A stretch of DNA of 64,000 nucleotides from Caecitellus pseudoparvulus (lineage: Eukaryota; Bigyra: Bicosoecida): NCBI GenBank assembly GCA_965644315.1, contig CBFFRQ010000075.1:51898-115897 (forward strand), in the 5' to 3' direction. Positions 1 to 11,455 of this stretch are shown piece by piece. The notes under the pieces are model-generated. The model had not been told where the DNA came from and searched no databases. It saw only the letters and a list, made by a program, of their open reading frames with translations. Every line of letters begins with the position of its first letter. The first letter of the stretch is position 1. The position numbers were made by a program, and so were the translations under genes.

Positions 1-532
1 GCTTCACGCGGCACTCGCGCTGGCCCACCCGCAGGAATTCTTCGGGACCCACGCACTCAGTGTCAAGGCACGAGCACCATTCAAAAACCCCATGGCCTCC
101 ATGGATGGCATGAAGACCCAAGTGGCTTTCATGGCCACCAACTACGGCATGGGGTACTGGACACAGGCGTTCTTCTCTGGCTTTGTCCTGGTGCGCATGC
201 CCTTCCCCCTCACCACTCGCTTCAAGCAGATGACGCAGAGCGACCTGGCTCTAGCCACTCTGGACACTTCCTTTGTCTCTTCCCTGTCCTGGTACATGAT
301 TGTGCTGTACGGCATCCGCACCTTGGTCATGCTGGCCATGGGCAACTCTTCCTCCGACGCCATGGACGAGGCCAAGATGATGCAGATGCAGATGGGCATG
401 GGAGCTGGTGCCAGTCCCCAGTGGGACCCAAACTCCGCATACAAGGCGGAGCGCACCAACTACGAGTTGGCGCAGTACACGGACTTGCTGGCGGCGTCGG
501 AGCAGGAGCTGCTGAAGCAGGTGCGAGGGTGA
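1..532 (+). CDS. EMC3: ER membrane protein complex subunit 3 (EMC3/TMEM111), 5' partial
   Basis: This is the C-terminal part of EMC3, a core transmembrane subunit of the ER membrane complex that inserts tail-anchored and multi-pass proteins into the ER membrane. The gene runs off the left edge of the window; the frame is open from base 2 and ends with TGA at 530-532. Visible hallmarks are the FSGFVLVRMPFPLT segment, followed by LDTSFVSSLSWY and a second hydrophobic helix, as in animal and plant EMC3 (family knowledge). The C-terminus is polar and Met-rich. A possible 3' splice site lies at base 60, so bases 1-60 could be intron, although the translated stretch with PQEFF also resembles the family. 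The sirtuin gene follows on the same strand 145 nt downstream. Confidence 0.88.
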   Translation, partial: LHAALALAHPQEFFGTHALSVKARAPFKNPMASMDGMKTQVAFMATNYGMGYWTQAFFSGFVLVRMPFPLTTRFKQMTQSDLALATLDTSFVSSLSWYMIVLYGIRTLVMLAMGNSSSDAMDEAKMMQMQMGMGAGASPQWDPNSAYKAERTNYELAQYTDLLAASEQELLKQVRG

Positions 533-677
533 AGGGCTCCTCACACAGCCACTGCAGCAATCCAAAACCATGTGTAGCAGATGCCACACCCCAGGTTGTC
601 GCGCTCTTGCCTGCGGTTGCACCTGCCCCTCCTCGCTTCGGCGGGAGCACGAGTTATTCAAGCCACCAGCAGCTGCC

Positions 678-2226
678 ATGGGCGCGGAGCTGTCCACGGA
701 TGTGAGCGCCATCCCAGAGGAGGAACGCCGAGCTGTGCTCGACATGGACATCAGCATGACAGCCATTGTGAAGCTCCTCTCAGGGCCGCAGCCTGTGAGA
801 AATGTCGTCGCCATCGCCGGTGAGCAGCACTTGCCTCAAGTGATGTGTCTTCAGCACCAAGTTCCGCAAGCTACCCGCTGCCGCCTGCCTCCCCACAGGC
901 GCCGGACTGAGTTGTGCTGCAGGTATTCCAGACTTCCGGTGAGAGTGGTAGCCTGTTGTTGGCATGCCCGGGCTGCAGGCTCGCCCTGCGTCTCTACACG
1001 CCGCCGCCGCCGCCCCCCTTTGTCGCAGCACGCCTGGCACTGGGCTTTATGACAACCTTGAGAAGTACGACCTTCCATACCCCGAGGCAGTGTTTGATAT
1101 TGCCTTCTTCAAGAAGCAGCCCAGGCCCTTCTTTGAGCTCGCACGGGCCATCCACCCAGGCGGCGCGAATCTAAAGCCCACTCTGGCGCACTACTTCCTG
1201 GCTCTGCTGCACCGGCGCGGGCAACTGCGCCGCATGTACACGCAGAACATCGACACGCTGGAGCGGCGGGCAGGTATGCCTCCTGACGTGTTGGTGGAGG
1301 CGCACGGCAGCTTCGCCAGTGGCACCTGCCTGTCTTGCGGGGCCCACGCGAGTGGGGAGGAGGTGCAGGCCAGCATCTTTTGCGACGTCCACGAGGCGGT
1401 GGACATCGTGCCGCGCTGCTCAGCATGTGGCACTGGAGTGGTGAAGCCGGACATCGTCTTCTTCGGGGAGGACCTTCCTGAGCGCTTCCACGCGCTTGCC
1501 CGGGCAGACATGCAGGCGGCTGACTTGGTGCTGGTGCTGGGCTCCAGCTTGCAAGTCATGCCCATGTCCGACCTGCACCGGCAAGCCTCTCCCACCTGCC
1601 CCCGGGTGCTCATCAACCGGGAGCCGGCAGGGGAGGAGGTGGTGGTGGATGATGCCACCCTTGAGAGCCTGTCCCCTGCCCAAGTGGCCCGCATCTTGCA
1701 CGGGCACAGCCAGGGCGGCTTCCGTTTCAAGGCGGCTGACAACTACCGTGACGTGTTCTTGCAGGGGGACTGTGATGACACCGTGCGGGCACTCGCTGAC
1801 GCCTGTGGGTGGCTGCCAGACCTGCTGGAACTGGAGGCAGCCGGCAACGCAGCGCTGGACGCAGCAGCCGCCGCCAAGGCGGGGAAACTGGACTCCACGC
1901 CAGCCCCCCAAGGTGCGGCATTGCCAGGCGATGCACCGGCGCCACCCAGCGAAGCTGCTGGCAGTGGACAGGACGGGGCGGCCACGCCCAGTAGCGCGCC
2001 ACGTGAGCCGTACTACACGGGCCTGCTAGGTGAGGTGCAGGGCGGCGCCCGGCAGGCGGCAGAGGGCAGCGCCACTGCGCCTGCCGGCAGCGAGGCGCGG
2101 GAGGTGGAGGTGTCGGCGGCTGTGCAGGAGGTGGAGGGCATGTGGAGCCGGAGTGCGGGAGGGGCGGGGGGCATTCTGCAGGATGCCCTGGAGGCTGTGG
2201 GGGGAGATGTCGACGAAGAGCCGTGA
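678..2226 (+). CDS. SIR2-family NAD-dependent protein deacylase (sirtuin, SIRT2-like class)
   Basis: A sirtuin removes acyl groups from lysines using NAD. Three exons (678-819, 899-938, 1029-2226) give 459 residues. Splicing is decided by the family motif: joining across the 79-nt and 90-nt introns creates GAGLSCAAGIPDFR followed by TPGTGLYDN. Further seen: TQNIDTL, the catalytic His in EAHGSF, a zinc site of two CxxC pairs (CLSC and CSAC), KPDIVFFGEDLP and GSSLQVMP. The first 47 residues and the last ~120 (Ala/Pro/Glu-rich, probably disordered) flank the core. No mitochondrial presequence is evident, so a cytosolic or nuclear location is inferred. The ATG at 678 was chosen because upstream in-frame sequence is Cys/Pro-rich and not protein-like. 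Confidence 0.93.
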
Positions 2227-2369
2227 AGTCCCAGCCACAGGCGCAGCACGCCGCCCCCCAGCAGCACGCAGTGCTAACCAGGCAAGACGCAGCAAATCCC
2301 ATCCGCCAAGCCAGCAGCACTGTGTAGATGGCTGTGGTACGGGCAGGGGAGTGAGTGGGGGGCAGCAAC

Positions 2370-3369
2370 ATGGCAGCAGCTGCCGAGACAGGGCAATCTG
2401 GCCGTACCTGCACCTTTGTCGTCATTCGCCATGGACAGACGGTGGGTGCTCCATGCGGAAATCGCTCTTGCATGCCGGCAAGTTTCCCGGCGTTTGCTCC
2501 CTCCTCAGGGCTGGAACGCGGCCAAGCAGCTGCAAGGCTTTGTGAATTCATCCCTCACGTTGACTGGCAAAGAACAAGCAGCGAGTGCTGGCGCCTTTGT
2601 TGCAGAGCAGTACCCGACCCTGACCAAGGTCTACTCGTCAGACTTGAAGCGTGCCGCCGACACGGCTGCCGCCGTCGCTAGCGCATGCGGAGTGGAGCGG
2701 CCGACGTTGGACAGCCGTCTGCGAGAAGTGAACTTGGGCTGTGTCCAGGGCCAAAGCTGGGTGCAAGTGCAGGAGCAGCTGGACCCGGCGGTGGACGCGT
2801 TTCACCAGGACTGCCGCGTGCCCATTCCGGGCGGTGAGAGCAACGTGGCCAAGTACGCCCGCATCACGGCAGCCTTGGCGGACATTGCGCGGGCACATGC
2901 TGGGGAGACGGTGGCAGTGGTGGCCCACGGCGGGGTCGTGCGAGACATTCAGCGCGCGGCACTGGGCAAGCCCCTCCACCAGCACATCACCGGCCGCATC
3001 CCCAATGCCTGCATCAGCGAGTTCTCGCTGGAGCCTCATGCCGAGCCAAAGTGCATGCCAGTGAAAGACCCCGTCACGTACAGTGACGTGGTGCCCCATG
3101 GTGTGGCCATGTGCAGGCAGGCGTACGCTGCGAGGGGGCATGTGCAGCCCACAGACACGGGCAATGCCCGCGTGCACGGTGTGTATGTGCTGGCCCCCAC
3201 GCCAGCCCTGGAGGCGGTGGTGATCCCACTCAGTGCAGAGCAGATGACAGCGGAGGGGGGGGGCAGTGAGGCAGGCGCGGCAGTGGTGGAGCACAGCGCC
3301 CTGGCTCGGCTGGGAGCCTTCACCTGCGTCTCCTTCGGCTTGACGAAGCACTTGGTCACGGTCACCTGA
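2370..3369 (+). CDS. Histidine phosphatase superfamily protein (phosphoglycerate-mutase-like)
   Basis: Member of the RHG phosphatase superfamily (PGM/PhoE/TIGAR type), which uses a phospho-histidine intermediate. Two exons (2370-2441, 2509-3369) give 310 residues; the 67-nt intron falls just after the RHGQT catalytic motif and joins to GWNAAKQLQG, as expected for the family. Also seen are LTLTGKEQA, the YSSDLKRAADTA segment and the second catalytic His in VAHGGVVR. About 100 residues follow the core and are unlike the usual family end. An in-frame ATG at 2355 would add five residues. The substrate cannot be inferred from sequence. Confidence 0.88.
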
Positions 3370-3585
3370 CGCGCACTGCAGAGTCCGATCACCAGCCCGG
3401 GGCCCGGCCCAAAACACGCGCTGCGCCCAGGCTGTGACTACCTGCTTTGAGGGCGCTGTCTGGCTGAATGCATCTCTTGGCCCGCCCAGAGCCCTCTTGA
3501 GCAGACGGCATCCGCGTCGCATGCAGTGCCTGGACATCGCCAGGTCCACACGGGCTGCGAGGCCGCGCAAGGCGCAGCACGTGCC

Positions 3586-6500
3586 ATGGAGGCTGGGGTG
3601 GAGGCAGTACAGGAGCTGTTGCAAGTATCCCAATCGACGACGGCCCTTCCCCTCCTGCAGCAACATGGCGGGGCTGTGTGTGGCTCTTCGCCCACGTCGC
3701 AGCGACACACACTTTCACTGTCTCAAGGGGCACCCGCCAGGCAGCAGGTCATCACGCCCATGCACGCCTCACACATGATGCACCGCCAAGCGGCAGCTGC
3801 CGCTGCAAAGGCTGCGTTGGAAGGTCGCCAGGCCCAGCGCAGGGCCCGGTTTCCCGTCACGGCTCGGTTACTGGAGCGGCAGCGACAGGCAAAGGCGGCC
3901 AAGCCCGAGCCGCGCCGCACAGGCCGCCATGGCGCTGAGTTGAAGCCCTCTGCCTCAGCCAGCTCACTGGGGCATATGGAGTCTGCACGCCCCCGGCGCC
4001 AACCCCGCAGGCGACCTGCACCTGACCTGCACCCGTACTCCCCTCTGTCCCGGCGGCAGGCCTCCCGACAACGCGCGCGTGCCCTTGCATCGCGTGACGC
4101 TCGCAGACAACCTGCAGCGCGTGATGCAGCACAGTCACACGCGGAGGCTGACACGGCTGCACCGGCCCGACCGCGGCAGGTTGAAAGGCGCGGGACCGAG
4201 GGCACTCGCCTTCCCCCCTCCGCGCCTCGGGCACTGCTGGGCTTCCAGCGCACCCTTAGTCGAGCTCTACAAGGACCCTGCCTGCCATCTTTCGCGCCTT
4301 CCTCCTCTGCTCCCTCCCCCCTGCGGGGCAGCGTGCGCAGCAAGGGGCTGGACGACCCGGCAGGCTCCGTGGTGGGCGGGTTCACGCCGCACATGGCTCT
4401 GGGCAGCGCCATCGCCCAGCGGGAGTGGCGGGCTGCCCACCACGGACCACGTGGCACAGCACCCCATGACGCAGAGGAGTCACACCCCGCCCGCCCAGAT
4501 CCGCCGCAGGCCGAGGAAGCAGGCGAGGACGCCACACCCCGCCTGGCGTCGCCCGTCGCTGGCCGCACACCTGCGTGCTGGGGGGGTGACTGGGACGAGG
4601 CGGCGCACACAGACGCCGCCACTACACCCTCCCCTTCGCGCCGAAAGCTGGGTGTGCACAGGTTCGCCTTGCGCGTGTCGCACTCCGCCCAGAGCCTGCG
4701 CAGTGCCGTGGCAGGGGCGAGGGAGAGCCGGGCGGTGTGGGGCACCCCTGCCTCCCACGGCAAGCGCAGAGCCAGCCCAGGCTGGAGCCTGCCACGCACC
4801 GCACTAGCGAGTACAAGGAGCACAGCCCGCTCCTCCCCGACAAGTGGGTGGAGTGCCTTGCCCCGTGACGTGCCGAGGCGCCTGCCAGTGGCGACGCCTG
4901 TCCGCAGGCGGCGTGGCACGGACTGCGCTCCCTCGACAGAGGAGGCCACCTGCCAGCCCCACACACACCTGGACTCACCCACCAGTGCACGAAGTAGGAG
5001 TGCTGAGGATGTGCACGCCTGTCCGTCTGACCCTGCCGCGTTGGACTGTTTCCTGGCCAAACTCTCCGTCCCCGCTCTGGAGGCCGCTGCCGGCGAACTG
5101 CCGACGCTGCCGACGCCAGGCGCTGACGTGGCCGATGGCATGCCCGGCAGCTGCCGCATCTCCCTGCACAGCCAAGGCACCAAGCGCTTCGTGGCAGACG
5201 TGGATGCTCTGCAGCGCCCCAGCACCGCGAGCTTGGAGGCGCTCAAGCGCGGCGCAGGCGAGCTTGCACGCACCGCCAGTACCACGGCACTGCTCCGTGT
5301 GCAGCCGCCTGCCAACAGCGACGAAGGGTACAGGCGCTCCCTCATTAGCCACATCCTTGCACACAGGACGGGCAGGCAGGTGGAGGAGGCGTTGGCGGTG
5401 GTGCAGCGGCAGGGAGATGACCGAGTGGTACCGTCCCCCTTCACTCACCCGGCGGCAGAGGCGGCTCTCAGAGCGCACGATGAGCACGCAGAGGCGCGGG
5501 CACGTGCCAGGGCCCGTTGGACTCTGCTGCGGTGGGTGGTGCTGGGGGAGAGTGCGTGGCGTGAGGCGAGGGAGGCAGCCCTGGCAGACCTGGCTCGGGA
5601 CATCGCCCAGGCTGTGGCGGCGGCGGCCGCAGGCAGTGCGGGCGTGCGCAGCGACCTAAGCGAGTCTGACAGCAAGGCCGGGCTGTTGGATGCGGGGTTC
5701 AACGTGCATGCGGCGGACATCGCCCGCCTGGTGCGCCACCCCCTCCTCCTGGACCGCATGCGGGACGTGCTGGGGGATGCAGGGCGGGACCTGACCCCTG
5801 CCCAGGCACGGGCGCGCCTGGTCCAGGCACTGCACATTAGCCTGGTGCAGGGAGAACTGCCCTCCGTGCGGGAAGCCACCACCCTGGGCGAGCCGAGGGT
5901 GACACCCGCCCGCCCCAAGCGAGACGCACGTGGACGTCGCCAGGCCACCGCGCAGCAGCGCCCCACCCACCCAGACGCCATTCCCACACCACAGGTCCTG
6001 ATGCAGCGCAGTGTAGATGGGCATGGCCGTGCGTATCCCCCCCACCCGTCCATGATGGTGCAAGCCCACAGACTGCAGCGCCTGGGGTTCCCCGACTCGG
6101 ACGCCTTCGACGGGGCGTGGTCCCGGGCCATGCAGCGCTCCACACACGGCGGTGCAGGCAGTGCCATCACCTTTCACTCCGCCATGAGCAGTCTGGAGGC
6201 GCTGCAGGGCTGTGACGTGGGGGACCTGCCGGCGCACCTGCCAAGGCTGCGTCGGCGCGTGGGGCTGCCACCCTTCGCCCGTGTCACCACCATGCACAGG
6301 GCGGCGGCAGAGGCAGGTATTGGCGTGGCGCCTGCGCTGGAAGGTGGGCCACGCCGCCAGCATGACGCCGAAGTGCTTGCCCGCCGCACTATAGCCCTGC
6401 TGCTGGGCCGGGCGGGCCAGGACATCAGCTACGAACTGCGCGCCGGCGGCGGCAGCCTGCCCACCAACGACACGGTGCAGGGGGGGGTGCGCCTGACGCG

Positions 6501-6678
6501 GGAGCCCTACACCCTGCGAGCAGCCGTGTCCGCCGCCGCCGCCGCCGCCCCTCTTGGAGCTGAGAAGGTGGCGCCCAGTGGCGTGCGGAACGAAGGCGCC
6601 GGCCTGGCCGCCCTGCGCGACGTGGAAGCTGCATTGTGGTGGGCTGCACAGCAGAGCAGGGCGCCACAGGGACCCTGA
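3586..6678 (+). CDS. Orphan Ala/Arg/Pro-rich protein, about 1,030 residues
   Basis: A long open frame on the plus strand with ATG at 3586 and TGA at 6676-6678, 4 nt before the stop of the opposite-strand gene. I do not recognise a family. The first ~600 residues are low-complexity and basic, with many Arg-Arg pairs and Ser/Pro. The C-terminal half looks more folded: Ala/Leu/Arg-rich amphipathic helices around 5330-5870, then a moderately hydrophobic tail. Small introns could exist in the N-terminal part (for example a CTCCTGCAG acceptor near 3660) because GC-rich sequence rarely shows stops. A 573-codon open frame antisense to it is judged a shadow. Confidence 0.5.
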   Translation: MEAGVEAVQELLQVSQSTTALPLLQQHGGAVCGSSPTSQRHTLSLSQGAPARQQVITPMHASHMMHRQAAAAAAKAALEGRQAQRRARFPVTARLLERQRQAKAAKPEPRRTGRHGAELKPSASASSLGHMESARPRRQPRRRPAPDLHPYSPLSRRQASRQRARALASRDARRQPAARDAAQSHAEADTAAPARPRQVERRGTEGTRLPPSAPRALLGFQRTLSRALQGPCLPSFAPSSSAPSPLRGSVRSKGLDDPAGSVVGGFTPHMALGSAIAQREWRAAHHGPRGTAPHDAEESHPARPDPPQAEEAGEDATPRLASPVAGRTPACWGGDWDEAAHTDAATTPSPSRRKLGVHRFALRVSHSAQSLRSAVAGARESRAVWGTPASHGKRRASPGWSLPRTALASTRSTARSSPTSGWSALPRDVPRRLPVATPVRRRRGTDCAPSTEEATCQPHTHLDSPTSARSRSAEDVHACPSDPAALDCFLAKLSVPALEAAAGELPTLPTPGADVADGMPGSCRISLHSQGTKRFVADVDALQRPSTASLEALKRGAGELARTASTTALLRVQPPANSDEGYRRSLISHILAHRTGRQVEEALAVVQRQGDDRVVPSPFTHPAAEAALRAHDEHAEARARARARWTLLRWVVLGESAWREAREAALADLARDIAQAVAAAAAGSAGVRSDLSESDSKAGLLDAGFNVHAADIARLVRHPLLLDRMRDVLGDAGRDLTPAQARARLVQALHISLVQGELPSVREATTLGEPRVTPARPKRDARGRRQATAQQRPTHPDAIPTPQVLMQRSVDGHGRAYPPHPSMMVQAHRLQRLGFPDSDAFDGAWSRAMQRSTHGGAGSAITFHSAMSSLEALQGCDVGDLPAHLPRLRRRVGLPPFARVTTMHRAAAEAGIGVAPALEGGPRRQHDAEVLARRTIALLLGRAGQDISYELRAGGGSLPTNDTVQGGVRLTREPYTLRAAVSAAAAAAPLGAEKVAPSGVRNEGAGLAALRDVEAALWWAAQQSRAPQGP

Positions 6679-6682
6679 GCCT

Positions 6683-7733
6683 TCATGCCCGGCGCCCCAT
6701 GTGCTGGATGTGGGTGTACTGCAGGCGGGCCAGCACGATGAGGAAGGGCAGGTGGGCCCTGGACACCTTCAGCACTCGGCCGCCACCACCGGGCAGCACG
6801 GGGACGTCTGTGGAGAGGGGGCGCGGCAGCAGGACGCTGTCGGGGCTCTCCGTCGTGTCACTGCGTGGGGACTCTGAGCCTTCGTCTGAGCATGGCGAGG
6901 GGCAGGGCGAGGGGCCACTGCATGCGCCAGCTCGCCCCGCCACCCTGGGAAGGGCCTTGCCTGGCATGCGGCTGCCGGTGTGCAGGGCAGCGCCCCGGCT
7001 CCACGCAGCAAAGGGCGCGCTGTCAGTGAGGTCCAGGTCTTCAGGCTCCCCCGTCCCTCCACTGGAGCTGTCGTCCCCACCTGCCTCCTCGGCAGGGTCG
7101 GGGTCTCCGTCCGTGAGGGGCGACTCGGCGCAGCGGCGCTTGGGGGCGGGGCTGGCAGGACCTGGGCAGCGCCCGCGCTTGGTGCCACGAGTTCCCGGCT
7201 GCCCCTTGTCTGCTGTCTCTTGCAGCCGAGAGATGAGGTTCAGCACGTGCATATATGCGTCAACCGCCAGTGTGTAAAGTGCTTGTTGAGAGGCCACGCC
7301 GGTCGATGCAGAGAGGCTGCGGGCCAAGTCGAGCTCTGTACGAATGCTGCGGTCAATGAAAAACTCTTGGCACAAGCTGTCCACTGCAGCAGACACCTGC
7401 GCAAGGGGTGCGTGTGTGTGGTGACGAGTGCTGTGCGGTTTTTGCAGCAGGCAAGTGCGTCGTCTTTCCCCACAGCATCTGCTGGGAAATTGTTCACCAG
7501 GGCGGAAACCGCAGGGCACTCACGGGTTTCAGACCATCATGGCTCTTGGTGCATGCAGAGAAAGACACACTCGGCAGAGGCTTGGGTCGCTTCCGCAGCG
7601 CAGGCCTCACGAGAGGAACTGGCTGCGCAAGGGGTGCTGGAGAGAAAGCGGGACCTGCGAGGGTGGGCAGGGCAGCGCACAATGGGGGGCATGTGGTTGG
7701 GAACGACCCATGTGCACCTTCGCGTGCTAGCAT
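6683..7733 (-). CDS. Unknown nuclear-type protein, about 286 residues
   Basis: Minus-strand gene with a proposed three-exon model: 7733-7718, 7654-7524 and 7396-6683 (286 residues; frame preserved). The last exon is best supported: it starts at a clear acceptor (TTGCGCAG) and begins VSAAVDSLCQEFFIDRSI, predicted helical. A middle segment is acidic and Ser/Gly-rich with a basic KRGRC/KRRC stretch that could be a nuclear localisation signal. The C-terminus (LPFLIVLARLQYTHIQHM) is again helical. The domain pattern of two helical ends around an acidic linker recalls transcription cofactors, but no family is recognised. The 127-nt second intron has a GTGAGT donor; the first intron (63 nt, in frame) is less certain. 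Confidence 0.5.
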
Positions 7734-8102
7734 TCCCTATGAGCCCAGCCCGAGGCGAGCGCAGGAGGCGAAGGGACGAGGTGTGCGGAACTTGTGCTCT
7801 GCCAGGCACGCACCCTCGCACCAAGTGCTTGAAGGCGCAGAACTCGGGCAATGCAGGTGCAGCGGGGGTGTGAGTGGGTCCCCTTCAGTCTCTGAGTCGA
7901 AAGGCAGCCGCAGTTCCGTCGAGAGCAGGTGGGAGGCCTGCAGCTGCTTGCAAACCTCGCCGAACGGACTGGGCGTGGTGGGGTGAGGATCTGGGGAAAC
8001 GCCGAAGCGCTCCGGCGCGTGCGCGCATGTCGGCGCAGCACCAGCACAAAGAGGTTGACACGCTGCAGTGGGGGGGGTCGACATAGTGACACTGCGGCCA
8101 AA
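7734..8102. other. Intergenic, divergent promoter region
   Basis: This 369-nt spacer separates the start of the minus-strand unknown gene from the start of the lipase maturation factor gene. I see no supportable gene in it. Confidence 0.5.
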
Positions 8103-11100
8103 ATGAGCCTGTTGGCCAGGAGCGTGTCGAGTGCGCGAGGTGTGGAAGGTTTGTTGGGTGTTGTGGAATGGCATGAATTGTTGCGGGTGCCCATGCTCCA
8201 ACGCGACGGCACGCCCAGCTCGGCTGGGCGCCCAGACACGCCGCCCGCGACAAAGCTTGGGCGCGATGACGAACCGCCGCAGTGGTGCTGGATTGACCGG
8301 GCCTTCCTGACGGGTGCTGCCTGTGTCTACATTGCCGCCTTCCTCTCCTACGCAAGCCAAGTGCATGGCTTGTACGGGTGAGTGGCTGCCGATTTCCGCA
8401 TGCCAGACTGCTTTTTCCCCCTGCAGCTGCCCCCCCTGGGCTGAGCCGCACGCAGGCCAGATGGGATCCTTCCTGTAGATGCCATAAGTGCAGAAGGCAG
8501 CAGTGCAGATGCCGCTGCTCGCATGCTTGGGCTGCCGCTACACCAACTCCTGTGCGCGGCGTGCGTCGTCACTGCTGGTCTGCTAGCTGCAGCCGTTGCT
8601 CAGCGCTGGCTGTGCTGGCCGCTGTTCATGGCCGCCTTCGTCGTGTACTCGCATGTCGTGCACCATGGCCACACCTTCCTGACCTTCCAGTGGGAGATCT
8701 TGCTCCTGGAGACCGGCTTCATCGTGCCGTGGATGGCGCCCTGGCTGCCAGGCGGGCGCCCGCCCAGCCCCACCAGGAGTGCAGCTTGCCACTGGCTCCT
8801 TCGCTTCGCCATGTTCAAGCTCATGTTCATGAGTGGCGTGGTGAAGCTCACTGCCAACTGCCCCACCTGGACCGCCCTCACCGCCACCGTGTACCACTTC
8901 GCCACCCAGCCCTTACCGGCTGGCGCCGCCGCTCTGGCCAGGCACATGCCCCTGTGGCTGCACCGGCTGAGTGTGGCAGTGACGCTGTGGCTGGAAATTC
9001 CAGGGGCCGTGTTACTCATGGTGCCTGAGTCGAGCGTGGCCACAGTGGCTGTGCTGGGGCAGCTGGCGCTGCAGGTGCTCATCGCAAGCACGGGCAACTA
9101 CACGTACTTCAACTGGCTCACCGCCCTCCTCGCACTGAACGCCCTCCCGCGCCAGCATGCACGGCTTCCCAGCGCACTGCGCTGGCTCTGTGTGGGGGCT
9201 TGCACTCTCTTCAGCGTCCTGAGTGCCCTGCACATGTTCCAGTGGGGGTGGGTGCAGAGCACGCACGGCACGCCAACTCTGCTCATGCGCGTGTCGCCCA
9301 GGTGGCAAGGGCAGGCCCTGGGCGCCCTGCTGGACGCCTGGCTCCTCCCTCTCCTCGCTGCTGCGGCTGCCGTCACCGTGCTGGGCGTCGCTGTGGCGGC
9401 TGTGCAGCACGCCAGGCAAGCCGCTTCCAAGCCTGCCTCCACCGGCTTGGCCAGAGCTGAGCGGGTCGTGCGTTGGGCATGTGCTGTGGGCGTCGCAGTG
9501 TGGTTGCTCATGACTGTGCTCCCAGCCTCCCTGCTCACTGCAGCCTCCCTGCACCAACCTTCAGCCGCGCGCCTGCCTGCTTGGGTGCGCGAGCGGGCAG
9601 GCGGTCCCTTGCGGTGGCGCGTGGCGTCAGGGTACGGACTGTTCCGGCGCATGACTGGTGTGGGCACGCCGCCTGCGACAGTGCAAGAGGGCCTGGCACG
9701 CCGGGAGCGCCAAGTGTGGGCCGCACTGGAGGCCCACGAGGCCACTGAGCGCCGGGCCAGTCTCTGGCGCCAGTGGTTGACGTGGGAAGGCGTGGCGGAG
9801 CTGCTGGACGCCCCTGCGCAGCGGCTCACAGACAGCATGCATGCAGTTTCGTGGGCCCACCCGGACACGGCAGCACGAGTCGTTGAGCTGCCTGAGCCCA
9901 GTGCGGCTGAGGCAGCGTGGCTGACCGGGGAGGGTCTCCCCGAGCCCCTGCCGGCCAGGCCCGAGCTGCAGTGGCAAGGCCAGGCAGACGGCACATGGCG
10001 AGACGTGCACCTTGCATTCAAACCAGGCAACGTCTCATGCCCCATGCCGTGGGTTGCGCCTCACCAGCCTCGTCTGGATTGGCAGATGTGGTTCGCGGCA
10101 CTGGGACCCTATTCACACGCTCCTTGGGCGGTGCACTTTGCCTTCAAGCTGCTGCAGGGCTCCCCTGATGTCATGCAGCTGGTGGCGAGCCCCACCCATG
10201 ACCCATGCGCATACGGCCACTGGCCCTTTGGCTGGAAGGCACGCCCGGCATCTGTTGAAGCAGCAGCACAGCAGCAGGTGGTGCCGCCCGATGCAGGGTG
10301 GAGTGACGTGGTCTCGCGTTGGCGCAGCTGGGCACTGCCGCCAGTGGAAGCCGTGCTGCCGCCCACCCCACAAACACCGAGCTTGCTGCGGGTGCAGATG
10401 TTTGAGTACGACCTCCCTCGCCCGGCGCTCGCCCGGGTCGTGCAGGAGTGGGCCGGCGGCGAGGCGACGCCGCCCTTCGCACAGCACTCGCAGCCTGCAG
10501 CTTTTCATAATGCGACGTGGCTGCGCAGGGAAGTGCGCGAATGGCTGCCCGAGCTGCACGTGTCCAACCCTTCCCTGGTGCGCTTCGCGTCAGACGTGCT
10601 GGGCATGCCCCCCCCCTCCCGCGAGGCTGCTGCCCGCCGAGCAGCTGCAGAGGCGACCTGTACCGGCACCACTGCCAGCACAAACGAGCAGTCAGTGTTG
10701 CTGACGACGCCATGGACGTCTGCAGCGATGCAGGCGCTGCAGTGGCCTGGCCTTCACTCGCAGCCGCAGTGGTGGCTGGTGGACCTGTGGCTGCCGCTGG
10801 ATGGCGGCAGTGGCTGGCAGGCAGACTTGCTGCCGTTCGCTCCGCCGCTGCAAATGCCAGTCATCGCGCCAGTGTGGGGCGTGTGGCAGACGACTGGTTG
10901 CAGCCAGGGTGCTTGCTTCGTGGCCCACGGCGCCTCCCCTCTGCTCACCTTCCTCTCATCCTGGCTGTGTGGTGTCACGGCTTGGTGGCGGGCGCTGGGG
11001 CGGTGGCACCCTGAGCCGTTCCCGCCTGGACCGCCACAGCTCCCCTGTGAAACGATGGCCTGCACGCTCATGCACAACCTGCAGACGGCCAATTGGCACC

Positions 11101-11234
11101 TCGCCGCGGCCGTCGTGCACATGCAGCGGCTGGCCGTGGTGGGCCCACTGGCCGCCGCGGCCTACCTCTTGGCAACGTGGAAGGGGGGCCTGCAGGACGC
11201 CCCGAGGCTGGGAGGCCAGGCGAGGAGGGTATAA
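8103..11234 (+). CDS. Lipase maturation factor family protein (LMF1/LMF2-like)
   Basis: ER multi-pass membrane protein of the lipase maturation factor family, which in animals helps fold and assemble secreted lipases. Two exons (8103-8377, 8456-11234) give 1,017 residues; the 78-nt intron joins GLYG to PDGILP, a conserved family junction. Family hallmarks seen: HTFLTFQWEILLLETGF, FKLMFMSGVVKLT, the NCPTW segment, QVLIASTGNYTYFN, and the C-terminal VAPHQPRLDWQMWFAALGP block. Several transmembrane helices occupy roughly residues 55-450. It is much longer than animal LMF1/LMF2 (about 570-700 residues as I recall), the excess being a linker between membrane and C-terminal domains and a ~250-residue tail with more hydrophobic segments. 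Confidence 0.93.
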
Positions 11235-11455
11235 TTCACACACCAAGGGCTGTCGGGTATGCCTTGTAGACTGCAGGAGCCCCGCCAGCGCTGCCTGTCG
11301 CCACGCTCATCTCCAGCAGCGCCGCACAGCCGGGCAGAGAGCGGGAGGTTGGCAACCTCCACCCTGCCACCTGCCACGAGGCACAGGTGCCCAGCCGACG
11401 TCAACCCCTCTACCCAGCTTAGGTGCCAGCCCGTGCCACACGCTCCACCAACAGC

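Noticed and set aside
3723-5444. A 573-codon open frame on the minus strand
   Set aside because: It is antisense to the plus-strand orphan and rich in Ser/Arg/Cys, as expected for the reverse of GC-rich coding DNA. No domain or start context supports it.
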